From Thiopontia sp964415865 (lineage in GTDB: Bacteria; Pseudomonadota; Gammaproteobacteria; GCF-002020875), in assembly GCA_964415865.1 (NCBI GenBank), contig CAYQBY010000043.1:1-8583 (forward strand): a stretch of DNA of 8,583 nucleotides, read 5' to 3'. The notes below the pieces were generated by a model. The model was not told the origin of the DNA. It searched no databases and worked only from the letters and a program-made list of their open reading frames with translations. This document shows positions 1-7,386 of this stretch, piece by piece (the stretch's first letter is position 1; each line of letters opens with the position of its first letter). The position numbers and the translations under genes are program-made.

Positions 1-643
1 TGCGCACTCTTGAGAGGAAGAATCCCGTCAGCAGAGCTAAAAATGCTACCAGGGCACCAACCATAAACCAGTCTCGATCCTTTCTGTCCTGTAGTGCCTC
101 ATTCTCCTGCTGTAGCGCCTCGAGCTTCTGCTTCTGAACCCTGACCTGGTCACGTAACAGGTGGTTTTGGTTCTCCATCTCGAGGGCGTTTTCACTAGCA
201 TCACGTATGGTGTCAACCTTTTGATTTGCCCGCTGGCTACTTTCCTTTAGTTTTCGTATCTCTGATTCAAGAATGTTTTTCTCTTGCTGGATGCTGGTAA
301 TCCTTTTCTTCAGGCGACTGTTTTCCAGCTCCATCTGCATCTGTTGTTGGCTATTTTTGGTTGGTAACGTTTTGGCAGTTGATGATATGGATGGACGCTT
401 GGTGAGGTAGCGACCTGGAATCCACCCCTGCGTACCAGATGCAGTGGTTACAAGAGTGAAACCATTTTTACTCTTGTTGTTCAGTGATACGCGCTCTCCA
501 GCTGATAGCATTTGGAGAATCTGTCGGCTTGAGGTATCTGGTTCAGCACGGAGTGGGACTGGAATACCAGAGACATACCGCTCTGCCCCAACTACTATTT
601 GAGAACACAAAAGAGACAAAAGAATTGTTATGGTTTTAATCAT
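1..643 (-). CDS. SH3-domain, coiled-coil, membrane-anchored envelope protein (YgiM/TIGR04211-like), 3' end cut off
   Basis: At least 214 codons are present and no stop occurs before the window edge. The order of parts is a signal peptide at residues 1-20 (hydrophobic run, likely cleavage after V-G-A before ERYVS), a bacterial SH3 domain at about 22-82 (including GWIPGRYLT), a Gln/Glu/Lys-rich coiled coil at about 95-185, and one membrane segment at about 192-210 (WFMVGALVAFLALL). It ends in Arg-containing residues. This matches the E. coli YgiM family, about 206 residues, so probably only a few residues are missing. The ATG overlaps the valS stop as ATGA, with an AGAGAGAGAAG purine run about 10 bases upstream, so it is probably translationally coupled to valS. 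The predicted topology is a periplasmic SH3 and coiled coil held in the inner membrane by the C-terminal helix. The molecular function is unknown; a link to cell-wall or envelope maintenance is only inference from the SH3 domain. Confidence 0.85.
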   Translation of the reverse strand, partial: MIKTITILLSLLCSQIVVGAERYVSGIPVPLRAEPDTSSRQILQMLSAGERVSLNNKSKNGFTLVTTASGTQGWIPGRYLTKRPSISSTAKTLPTKNSQQQMQMELENSRLKKRITSIQQEKNILESEIRKLKESSQRANQKVDTIRDASENALEMENQNHLLRDQVRVQKQKLEALQQENEALQDRKDRDWFMVGALVAFLALLTGFFLSRVR

Positions 644-3432
644 AGTGATTCAATCTTCTCTCTCTGTACTTGGAGCTGTTGTTGCTGTCCTTGCATCTCC
701 TGCAGACGGTTACGCTCTTTCTCCACCACTGCCTCTGGGGCACGGTCGATGAAGTTGGCATTGCCAAGCTTGCCGCTAATTCGTGTAATCTCTTTATCAA
801 CCTTGCCAATTTCTCTATCCAGACGCTCTATCTCTGCCTCTTTATCAATCAGGCCGGCGATTGGAATCAGGATCTGCATCTCACCAACCAGCGCGGTAGC
901 TGATTCTGGTGCATCAGCACCATCCTCAAGAATCTTGATGGATTCGAGTCGCGCCAGAGCATGCAGAGTTGATGTATGTGTCGAGATCAGCGCAATATCT
1001 TTATCATCCCCATTCTGGATGAGTACCGGTAGTGGTTTGCCTGGGGCAATATCCATCTCACCGCGAATACTACGGATGCCGAGGACAAAGGCTTTTACCC
1101 ACTCCATCTCTCTATCTGCTTGTTGGTCTATTTTTGACTCATCAGCGGAGGGGTATGGCTCGAGCATGATACTGGATTCCCTATCGGTGATCATCTTGCC
1201 AGCCAGTGGCGCAACCCGCTGCCAAATCTCCTCAGTGATAAATGGCATGATGGGATGAGAGAGTCGCAGGATTGTCTCCAGCACCCGCACCAGAGTACGG
1301 CGAGTTCCACGCAGGGCTGCCTCACTGCTCTTATCACTGTAGAGCACTGGCTTGGAGAGCTCCAGGTACCAGTCACAGTATTCGTTCCAGGTGAATTCAT
1401 AGATGGCATTGGCGGCGCGGTCTAGACGATATTGTCCTATCGCGCGCTCCACCTCTGCTTCGGTCTGCTGCAGGCGGCTGATGATCCATCTGTCAGCAGT
1501 GGAGAGCTCAATCTCGCCACCATCCTGGCCACAATCCTTATCCTCACTATTTAATAGAACATAGCGTGCCGCATTCCATATCTTGTTACAGAAGTTACGG
1601 TAGCCCTCGATTCGACCGAGATCAAAATTGATGTCACGTCCGGTAGAGGCCAGAGCAGCAAAGGTGAAGCGCAGTGCATCGGTGCCGAAGGAGGGGATTC
1701 CGTCTGGAAACTCCTTGCGGGTTGCCTTCTCGATCTTCTTGCGCATCTGTGGTTGCATTAGACCAGTAGCACGCTTGGCGACCAGCTCCTCCAGCTCGAT
1801 ACCATCAATCAGGTCGATAGGGTCGAGTACATTGCCTTTGGATTTCGACATCTTCTGTCCATGAGAGTCACGTACCAGTCCATGGATATATATCTCCTTG
1901 AAGGGGACGTCGTCCATAAACTTTAGACCCATCATGATCATCCGTGCCACCCAGAAGAAGATGATGTCAAAGCCAGTGATCAGCACACTGGTGGGGTAGA
2001 AGGTCTCAAGTTCTGGGGTTTTTTCAGGCCAGCCAAGGGTAGAGAATGGCCAGAGGGCGGAGGAGAACCAGGTATCCAGTACATCCTCATCCTGGGTCAG
2101 GGTTATATCTGCATCCAGACTGTATTTTTCTCTAACATCATCCTCGTTATCTGCAACATAGACATTACCTTCAGAATCGTACCAGGCAGGGATGCGATGC
2201 CCCCACCAGATCTGGCGACTTATGCACCAATCCTCAATGTTGTTCATCCACTCGAAATAGGTCTTCTCCCAGTTCTGAGGGACAAACTTGATCTTGCCAT
2301 CCTTTACTGCATCAATTGCAGGCTCGGCCAGTGGGGCCACTTTCACATACCACTGGTCTGTCAGATATGGCTCAATAACGGTATGAGAGCGGTCTCCGCG
2401 TGGCACCATCAGTTTATGTGGTTCTACCTTTTCAAGTAGACCCGCTGCATCCAGATCTGCAACGATTGCCTTGCGTGCATCATAACGATCCATGCCACGA
2501 TATTTTTCCGGCATCTCATCGTTGATCTTTGCATCAATGGTAAAGACATTTATCAGTGGCAGGTTGTGGCGTTTTCCCACCTCGTTATCGTTGAAGTCGT
2601 GCGCAGGGGTGATCTTGACGCAACCGGTTCCTTTTTCAGGATCAGCATGTTCGTCACCGACAATCGGAATGGTGCGGTCACAGAGTGGTAGCACCACACT
2701 GCCTCCAATTAGTCTGGAGAGGGTTGGGTGTTCTGGATGTATCGCCACTGCACTATCACCCAGCAGGGTCTCTGGCCGAGTTGTGGCAACGGTCAGGTGC
2801 TCACTGGTGGTGTTGCCATCTTCATCAGCGATAGGGTAGTGGATATACCACATGTGGCCATTCTCCTCCTCGGAGACCACCTCCAGGTCGGAGACTGCGG
2901 TATGGAGTACCGGATCCCAGTTGACCAGTCGTTTGCCACGATAGATCAACCCCTCATCATGGAGCCGTACAAAGACCTCACGTACTGCATCTGATAGCCC
3001 CTCATCCATAGTGAAGCGCTCTCTGGACCAATCCAGAGATGACCCCATACGTCTGAGTTGGCGGGTAATGGTTCCCCCTGATTCACCTTTCCACTCCCAC
3101 ACCTTGTTAATAAACTCTTTACGCCCTACATCATGGCGGGTTATACCGTCTGCATTAAGCTGACGCTCTACCACCATCTGGGTAGCGATGCCTGCATGGT
3201 CAGTACCTGGCTGCCAGAGGGTATTGTCGCCCTTCATCCGGTGGTAGCGAGTCATGGTATCCATCAGGGTATCCTGAAAGGCGTGACCCATATGGAGCGT
3301 CCCGGTCACATTGGGTGGCGGGATCATGATGCAGTAGGGAGCTCCCTCACCACTGGGGGAGAAGTGGCCCTGCTTTTCCCAGGTCTCATACCACTGTTGT
3401 TCAATGGAGTGCGGGTCGTATCTTTTTTCCAT
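640..3432 (-). CDS. valS: valine--tRNA ligase (valyl-tRNA synthetase)
   Basis: Class Ia aminoacyl-tRNA synthetase that charges tRNA-Val in the cytoplasm and hydrolyses mischarged Thr-tRNA-Val in an inserted editing domain. The protein is 930 residues from the chosen ATG, close to the 951 of E. coli. Visible parts are PPPNVTGTLHMGH with the HIGH signature at 47-50, the editing (CP1) domain at about 187-345 with ATTRPETLLGD and TPAHDFND, WCISRQIWWGHRIPAWY near 402-418, KMSKS at 527-531, an anticodon-binding helical domain (YEFTWNEYCDWYLE), and a C-terminal coiled-coil arm over the last 65 or so residues. An in-frame TTG three codons earlier (3441) gives 933 residues. The ATG is preferred because MEKRYDPHSIEQ lines up with the E. 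coli start MEKTYNPQDIEQ and a weak GAG lies just upstream, whereas the TTG has no ribosome site. It follows pepA with an 88-base gap and overlaps the next gene by four bases. Confidence 0.98.
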   Translation of the reverse strand: MEKRYDPHSIEQQWYETWEKQGHFSPSGEGAPYCIMIPPPNVTGTLHMGHAFQDTLMDTMTRYHRMKGDNTLWQPGTDHAGIATQMVVERQLNADGITRHDVGRKEFINKVWEWKGESGGTITRQLRRMGSSLDWSRERFTMDEGLSDAVREVFVRLHDEGLIYRGKRLVNWDPVLHTAVSDLEVVSEEENGHMWYIHYPIADEDGNTTSEHLTVATTRPETLLGDSAVAIHPEHPTLSRLIGGSVVLPLCDRTIPIVGDEHADPEKGTGCVKITPAHDFNDNEVGKRHNLPLINVFTIDAKINDEMPEKYRGMDRYDARKAIVADLDAAGLLEKVEPHKLMVPRGDRSHTVIEPYLTDQWYVKVAPLAEPAIDAVKDGKIKFVPQNWEKTYFEWMNNIEDWCISRQIWWGHRIPAWYDSEGNVYVADNEDDVREKYSLDADITLTQDEDVLDTWFSSALWPFSTLGWPEKTPELETFYPTSVLITGFDIIFFWVARMIMMGLKFMDDVPFKEIYIHGLVRDSHGQKMSKSKGNVLDPIDLIDGIELEELVAKRATGLMQPQMRKKIEKATRKEFPDGIPSFGTDALRFTFAALASTGRDINFDLGRIEGYRNFCNKIWNAARYVLLNSEDKDCGQDGGEIELSTADRWIISRLQQTEAEVERAIGQYRLDRAANAIYEFTWNEYCDWYLELSKPVLYSDKSSEAALRGTRRTLVRVLETILRLSHPIMPFITEEIWQRVAPLAGKMITDRESSIMLEPYPSADESKIDQQADREMEWVKAFVLGIRSIRGEMDIAPGKPLPVLIQNGDDKDIALISTHTSTLHALARLESIKILEDGADAPESATALVGEMQILIPIAGLIDKEAEIERLDREIGKVDKEITRISGKLGNANFIDRAPEAVVEKERNRLQEMQGQQQQLQVQREKIESL

Positions 3433-3486
3433 GTTACTCAAGATCTATTAAGATCAAATCAGATGTATATTTATAAATAGCCGGCC

Positions 3487-3495
3487 ATTCTATCA
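3487..3495 (-). promoter_or_regulatory. possible extended -10 promoter for valS
   Basis: On the minus strand the pepA-valS gap contains TGATAGAAT, an extended -10 (TGn plus TAGAAT, five of six matches to TATAAT). No good -35 is visible at 16-18 bases. It would start RNA about 45-50 bases before the valS ATG. The leader between contains AT-rich sequence and a short GATCT-TAAT-AGATC inverted repeat (3442-3455). valS may equally be read from the pepA promoter, so this is a weak call based on motif match only. Confidence 0.3.
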
Positions 3496-3520
3496 CGGTT
3501 GCGTCTGGCTACTCTGTGGA

Positions 3521-5020
3521 TCAGGAACCATCTACCCGGTTGAGCAGATGCTGAACCAGTAGTGATACAGGGCGTCCAGTCGCCCCCTTGTTTTTACCTT
3601 GAAGCCATGCGGTACCGGCAATATCGAGGTGAGCCCAGCGTTGATTTTTGGTGAAGCGGGAGAGAAAGCAGGCAGCGGTTATGGTCCCTGCTTCTGGCCC
3701 ACCAATGTTTCCCATATCAGCAAAATTGGAGTCCAGCTGGTGCTGGTACTCATCCCATAGCGGCAATCTCCAGGTGCGGTCACTACTCTGTTCACCGGCA
3801 GTTAGCAGCTCATTTGCCAGTTGCTCATCATTGCTGAGGAGCCCAGATGCATGTTTGCCAAGTGCAACCACACAGGCCCCAGTTAAAGTTGCGATATCGA
3901 TAATCTCTGCAGGGTTGAAGCGCTCAGCATAGGTCAGGGCATCACAGAGAATGAGTCGCCCCTCAGCATCTGTATTGAGGATCTCGATAGTCTGTCCAGA
4001 GAGGCTGGTAACTACATCCCCAGGCTTTGTCGCTTTGCCATCTGGAAGGTTCTCGGTAGCGGGGACGATAGCGACAAGATTGATAGGTAGTTGAAGATCA
4101 CGTACAGCCTGCAGGGTTCCAAGAACGGAGGCCGCACCACACATATCAAACTTCATCTCATCCATTTTGCCCCCAGGCTTGAGAGAGATGCCGCCAGAGT
4201 CAAAGGTAACCCCTTTTCCAACAAGTACAACAGGCTGCTCTTTTTTCGCTCCTCCACTGTATTTGGCAATGATCAGTTTGGCGGGTTGAACACTGCCACG
4301 AGAAACAGACAGTAGTGCCCCCATCCCGAGTTTCTCCATCTCTTTCTCATTTAGTACACGAACAGATATGGATTTTTCACTGCGTGCAATTGTACGTGCC
4401 TGACGAGCAAGATAATCAGGGGTGCAGATATTGCCCGGCAGATTGCCAAGTGTACGGGCCAGTGATACTCCATCTGCAACTGCTTTGCCCTCTGCGACAG
4501 CCTTTTTAACAGTGGCCATCTCTTTGCGGTCTGTGACGGTAAAGGATATTTTCTTGAGCAGCGGTTTGCTCTTTTTCTTGCTTGAGGGCAGTTGGAATTG
4601 ATAGAGGGTGGCCTCAATGGTCTCTACAATTATACGAGCCGAGTGGTGGAGCTGTTTAGTCTGTGTGGTGGAGAAGATGGTGGCTAGTGCGATAGTTGCA
4701 TTGCGGCAGCCACTTTTGTGCAGAGCCCTGGAGGCGGCAGCGATGGATTTTTTTAGGTCGCGATCATTGGGTTGGCTATCCTTACCCATTCCAACAAGAA
4801 GTATCCTGGTGGCAGAGATACCGTTGGGGTTATGGATCCACTGAATCTCCCCGGTTTTTCCCCTGTGGTCGCCACGATCGAGCAGTTGCTGAATACTGTT
4901 TCCAGTTGCCTTGTTAAGTGTGGAGGTGACAGATGAGAGTTTCTGGTCCTGATATATACCGCAGATTATGCAGTCACTTTTACTCTTCTCCAGTACACTG
5001 CTGGTAACGGAAAAATTCAT
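3521..5020 (-). CDS. pepA: leucyl aminopeptidase (M17 family, cytosol aminopeptidase A)
   Basis: Two-metal (Zn/Mn) exopeptidase that removes N-terminal residues, forming hexamers in the cytoplasm. In E. coli the same protein also binds DNA, in Xer recombination at cer sites and in carAB repression; whether this one does cannot be told from sequence. It is 499 residues from the chosen ATG, against 503 in E. coli. The N-terminal domain covers about 1-165 and the catalytic domain the rest. Metal and active-site residues are K269 and D274 in VGKGVTFDSGG, D292 in MDEMKFDMCGAA, and D351, E353 and R355 in the family signature NTDAEGRL. The set is complete, so the enzyme should be active. An upstream GTG (5035) would add five residues, but it sits inside the ribosome-binding GGAG, and MNFSV aligns with E. 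coli MEFSV, so the ATG is chosen. It is divergent from lptF, as in E. coli. Confidence 0.97.
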   Translation of the reverse strand: MNFSVTSSVLEKSKSDCIICGIYQDQKLSSVTSTLNKATGNSIQQLLDRGDHRGKTGEIQWIHNPNGISATRILLVGMGKDSQPNDRDLKKSIAAASRALHKSGCRNATIALATIFSTTQTKQLHHSARIIVETIEATLYQFQLPSSKKKSKPLLKKISFTVTDRKEMATVKKAVAEGKAVADGVSLARTLGNLPGNICTPDYLARQARTIARSEKSISVRVLNEKEMEKLGMGALLSVSRGSVQPAKLIIAKYSGGAKKEQPVVLVGKGVTFDSGGISLKPGGKMDEMKFDMCGAASVLGTLQAVRDLQLPINLVAIVPATENLPDGKATKPGDVVTSLSGQTIEILNTDAEGRLILCDALTYAERFNPAEIIDIATLTGACVVALGKHASGLLSNDEQLANELLTAGEQSSDRTWRLPLWDEYQHQLDSNFADMGNIGGPEAGTITAACFLSRFTKNQRWAHLDIAGTAWLQGKNKGATGRPVSLLVQHLLNRVDGS

Positions 5021-5029
5021 ATTTTCAAT

Positions 5030-5033
5030 CTCC
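5030..5033 (-). promoter_or_regulatory. ribosome-binding site of pepA
   Basis: GGAG on the minus strand ends nine bases before the ATG at 5020. Because it overlaps the alternative GTG start codon (5035-5033), it supports the ATG and argues against the longer protein. Confidence 0.65.
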
Positions 5034-5035
5034 AC

Positions 5036-5063
5036 TTTATTCGCCCAATAAAACGGATATTAT
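5036..5063. promoter_or_regulatory. shared divergent control region of pepA and lptF (weak promoter candidates)
   Basis: Only 49 bases separate the two start codons. On the plus strand TATTAT (5058-5063, five of six to the -10 consensus) could serve lptF, but the -35 position is poor (CTTTAT or TTTATT). On the minus strand TAATAT-like hexamers overlap the same bases. A small inverted repeat, TTTATT-CGCCC-AATAAA (5036-5052), lies between them. If TATTAT is used, RNA would start at about the annotated lptF ATG, giving almost no leader. Motif match only; promoters may instead lie inside the coding ends. Confidence 0.25.
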
Positions 5064-5069
5064 TAGCGA

Positions 5070-6200
5070 ATGGGATCAAACGTGCCAGAGAAAAAAAAGG
5101 CTATCACCGGGTTTACCACACTTGAGCGTTATCTGGTAAGAGAGGTGGTGTGGACATGGGCTGTGGCAACCCCAGTTTTGATCACCCTGCTTTTGACGCT
5201 GCGGATAAGCAAGATGATGGCGAAGGCAGTGGCTGGACAGATACCACTTGAACATGTCTGGCAGCTGGTATGGTTGAAAGTCCCTGCGTATATGGGGATG
5301 GTGATTCCGATGACACTATTTTTCTCGGTCTTGCTCGCTTTTGGCAGACTCTATCAGGGAAGTGAGGTCACTGCCTTTCGGGCAGGTGGGGTTGATACTT
5401 TCAGGGCATCCCGTGGAGTGCGTTGGTTTTCTATGGGGGTGGCGACAGTTGTTACCATCTTTGTCCTTTTTGTTACTCCCTGGGCGCAGACGGAGATCAA
5501 TAATATTCACGATGAGATTAACGCCAATGCAAATCTGGTGGGGCTGACCCCGGGACGTTTTAAGTCGTTATCTGGAGGGGAGGAGAGAATTTTTTATGCA
5601 GAGAAGATATCTGTTGATCAACGTGACATGAAGGGGGTCTTCTTTTATGAATCTGTGCCACCTGATCGGTTTCGTTTAATTACCTCAAAGTTTGGGCAGT
5701 TGTTACCAAGTGAGAATGGTGACGGTAAGTGGTTGGTAATGAGAGAGGGCAGGCAGTATGGGGGACGCCCTGGTAGTGCTGATGTGGAGATTGCGGATTT
5801 TGAGGAGTATGGGGTAAAGCTGAATCTGAAAAAATCCACCAGTGGAGAGCCCTCCGGACGAGCAATTCCACTGCAGACTCTATGGGGGTCTGACCGGCTG
5901 CAGTACAAGGCCGAGTTGCAGTGGCGACTCTCGATGCCGGTGATGACAGTGTTGCTGGTGCTGCTTGCGGTTCCACTAAGCAGGACATCTCCAAGAGGCG
6001 GCAAGTATGCGGGCATGGTCCCTGGTGTCTTGCTCTACCTTCTGTTCAGTAATCTGTTCAATATCTCGTATGGATGGATTGAGCGCGGAGTGGTGGAGAG
6101 TTGGATGGGGATGAGTTGGGTCTATCTCGCTATTCTGGCTCTGGTCTTCCTGCTCTATCTTCGTGAGGGGCTATTTGTGCGCCGCAGAGGTAGCTCATGA
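5070..6200 (+). CDS. lptF: LPS export ABC transporter permease LptF
   Basis: One of the two membrane subunits of LptB2FG, the inner-membrane ABC transporter that extracts lipopolysaccharide and passes it to the LptC-LptA bridge. It has 376 residues against 366 in E. coli. The layout is the family's: three membrane helices (about 28-46, 70-92, 117-137), a periplasmic beta-jellyroll domain (about 140-275), then three helices (about 287-303, 313-332, 348-364). Family hallmarks are ERYLVRE at 19-25, SEVTAFRAGGV near 98-108, and AELQWRLSMP followed by VPLSRTSPRGG at 281-311. The ATPase LptB is not in the window and is normally encoded elsewhere. The N-terminus is about 15 residues longer than E. 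coli and no strong ribosome site precedes the ATG. An in-frame GTG at 5082, with GGGA six bases upstream, is a real alternative start. Codons 8-10 contain a run of eight A. It overlaps lptG by ATGA. Confidence 0.96.
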   Translation: MGSNVPEKKKAITGFTTLERYLVREVVWTWAVATPVLITLLLTLRISKMMAKAVAGQIPLEHVWQLVWLKVPAYMGMVIPMTLFFSVLLAFGRLYQGSEVTAFRAGGVDTFRASRGVRWFSMGVATVVTIFVLFVTPWAQTEINNIHDEINANANLVGLTPGRFKSLSGGEERIFYAEKISVDQRDMKGVFFYESVPPDRFRLITSKFGQLLPSENGDGKWLVMREGRQYGGRPGSADVEIADFEEYGVKLNLKKSTSGEPSGRAIPLQTLWGSDRLQYKAELQWRLSMPVMTVLLVLLAVPLSRTSPRGGKYAGMVPGVLLYLLFSNLFNISYGWIERGVVESWMGMSWVYLAILALVFLLYLREGLFVRRRGSS

Positions 6201-7288
6201 AGCCGGTCTCTTTTATGAGTGAGAATATTCTGGGACGATATCTGGCGCTCGAGCTTGTGTGGGGCGCGATTATCACCCTGTTGAGTCTGGTGGCTATTGC
6301 CTATTTTGTAACCTTTGCCGGAGAGATGGGCAATATTGGGCAACAGGACTTTACCACCACTACAGCGGTTACATTTGTGCTGATGAAGATGCCAAAAATT
6401 ATTCAGGAGATGTTGCCGGCAGCAGTCTTGATTGGTGCACTCTTCTCTTTTGGTGGATTGGCAGCATCGAATGAGCTAACCATAATGAGGGCTACCGGGG
6501 TATCGATATTGGGGATACTGTGGCGGGTCCGTACGATTGGGATTCTGTCGGTTCTGATTGCGGTTGTTAATATGGAGTTTGTGGTCCCTGCTGCGGAGAG
6601 GGGGGCAAAAATTGTGAAAGCAGAAGCACTGCATCAATCTGTGGTGGAGTATTCCAAAGATGTGTTCTGGCTACGGGATGGCGACTATTTTGTACGCATG
6701 CAGCATGTCGCTAGTGATGGCTCAGTGGCCGGTATTCAGTGGATGAAAATTCCACAACATGGTGAGCTTTCAGAGGTCAGTTACGCAGATCGCGCCTTTC
6801 ATGAGGAGGGACGCTGGCAACTTGAACAGGTGCGCTCAACACAGCTTGATAAAAAACCTGTGACTACCATCAGCCTTGCAGAGATGGAGCATGAATCAGC
6901 TATTTCACATGATCTGATTAAGCTTGCGTCACGTGATCCGCTTGATCTATCGATGGTTGAGCTGTTTCGCTACTCCACATTTCTGGAGAATAGTGGGCTT
7001 GATGCCGGCAGTTACTGGCACGCTTTTTGGGGGCGTTTGGCGATGCCGTTCAGTATGATTGTAATGTTGATTCTTGCCATACCATTTTCCATTACAGAGG
7101 GGCGTTCGCTCTCTGCAGGAAAAAGGGTTGTGATGGGGGTGTTTCTGGGGGTTGGATTTTACCTGCTCAACAAGGTGTTGATGAATACTGGGGAGATCTA
7201 CCAGTTCAACCCTATAATGACAGTATTTTTAGTGCCAATACTTTTTCTGTTGACAGCACTCTGGATGATTCGCAGGCGAGGCCTGTAA
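6197..7288 (+). CDS. lptG: LPS export ABC transporter permease LptG
   Basis: Partner of LptF in the LptB2FG lipopolysaccharide exporter. It has 363 residues against 360 in E. coli. Three N-terminal helices lie at about 22-41, 70-90 and 112-131, a periplasmic jellyroll domain at about 135-275, and three C-terminal helices at about 280-298, 310-329 and 340-357. Recognisable family stretches are EMLPAAVLIGALFSFGGLAA with SNELTIMRATGVS (about 71-104), FWLRDGDYFVRM (157-168), and LENSGLDAGSYWHAFWGRL (263-281), which aligns with the E. coli KSSGQDAGRYQLNMWSKI segment. The start overlaps the lptF stop as ATGA and has AGAGG six bases upstream, better supported than the internal ATG at 6215. Coupled translation with lptF fits the need for equal amounts of the two subunits. 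Its TAA stop is the first three bases of the downstream palindromic repeat. Confidence 0.96.
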   Translation: MKPVSFMSENILGRYLALELVWGAIITLLSLVAIAYFVTFAGEMGNIGQQDFTTTTAVTFVLMKMPKIIQEMLPAAVLIGALFSFGGLAASNELTIMRATGVSILGILWRVRTIGILSVLIAVVNMEFVVPAAERGAKIVKAEALHQSVVEYSKDVFWLRDGDYFVRMQHVASDGSVAGIQWMKIPQHGELSEVSYADRAFHEEGRWQLEQVRSTQLDKKPVTTISLAEMEHESAISHDLIKLASRDPLDLSMVELFRYSTFLENSGLDAGSYWHAFWGRLAMPFSMIVMLILAIPFSITEGRSLSAGKRVVMGVFLGVGFYLLNKVLMNTGEIYQFNPIMTVFLVPILFLLTALWMIRRRGL

Positions 7289-7386
7289 AGAAATAAGGGG
7301 ACACAATACTTAATTCCGCTGCGGAATTATATTTAATTTAGGAATTAAGTATTGTGTCCCCTTATTCTTTTCCCCTTATTTCTTTA
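7286..7386. repeat. nested palindromic repeat (REP/BIME-like) between convergent genes
   Basis: Perfect 26-base inverted arms lie at 7292-7317 and 7341-7366, with core GGGGACACAATACTTAATT on the left. An outer pair of 15-base ends, TAAAGAAATAAGGGG (7286-7300) and its complement (7372-7386), is also perfect. The loop holds a second hairpin, TAATTCCGC-T-GCGGAATTA (7311-7329), whose left half is part of the outer left arm, so the two folds compete. The right side carries the AAAGAA(A)TAAGGGG unit twice in tandem, one copy lacking an A (7358-7370 and 7372-7385). No coding sequence lies inside. From memory, palindromes with a GGGGACACAATACTTAATTCC-type core are scattered in several proteobacterial genomes and resemble REP elements moved by RAYT (Y1) transposases; that identity is inference. 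Confidence 0.85.
7292..7371. terminator. possible bidirectional terminator for lptG and the rhodanese gene
   Basis: The long hairpin formed by the repeat arms is followed by T-rich sequence on both strands: TTATTCTTTT after the stem on the plus strand, and TTATTTCTTT on the minus strand. It sits directly after both stop codons of two convergent genes. The T tracts are interrupted by A and C and the stem is AT-rich toward its loop, so it is not a classical intrinsic terminator. It may instead block or protect RNA 3' ends. Confidence 0.4.

Noticed and set aside
599..1258. A 219-codon open frame on the plus strand, opposite the 3' part of valS
   Set aside because: It lies antisense to a clear valS coding region, its predicted product is Ser/Ile/Arg-rich with no recognisable motif, and no ribosome site was seen. 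It is a shadow frame of valS codons.
3433..3441. TTG start for valS three codons upstream
   Set aside because: No ribosome-binding sequence precedes it, and the family N-terminus aligns with the ATG at 3432.
3442..3455. GATCT-TAAT-AGATC inverted repeat in the valS leader as an operator or attenuator
   Set aside because: Five-base AT-rich arms are easily expected by chance, and no leader peptide or alternative fold accompanies it.
3442..3520. Intrinsic terminator after pepA
   Set aside because: A TAGCC/GGCTA pairing exists, but the stem is only five bases with a loop over 20 and no proper T run, so it is not supportable.
5036..5052. TTTATT-CGCCC-AATAAA inverted repeat between pepA and lptF as a regulator-binding site
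   Set aside because: Six-base AT-only arms with no match to a known operator. Mentioned with the control region but not called as a separate site.
5645..6016. Two overlapping minus-strand frames inside lptF
   Set aside because: Both are antisense to a complete lptF with an intact family layout. The translations show no domain, and the two overlap each other in different frames, as expected for chance openness.
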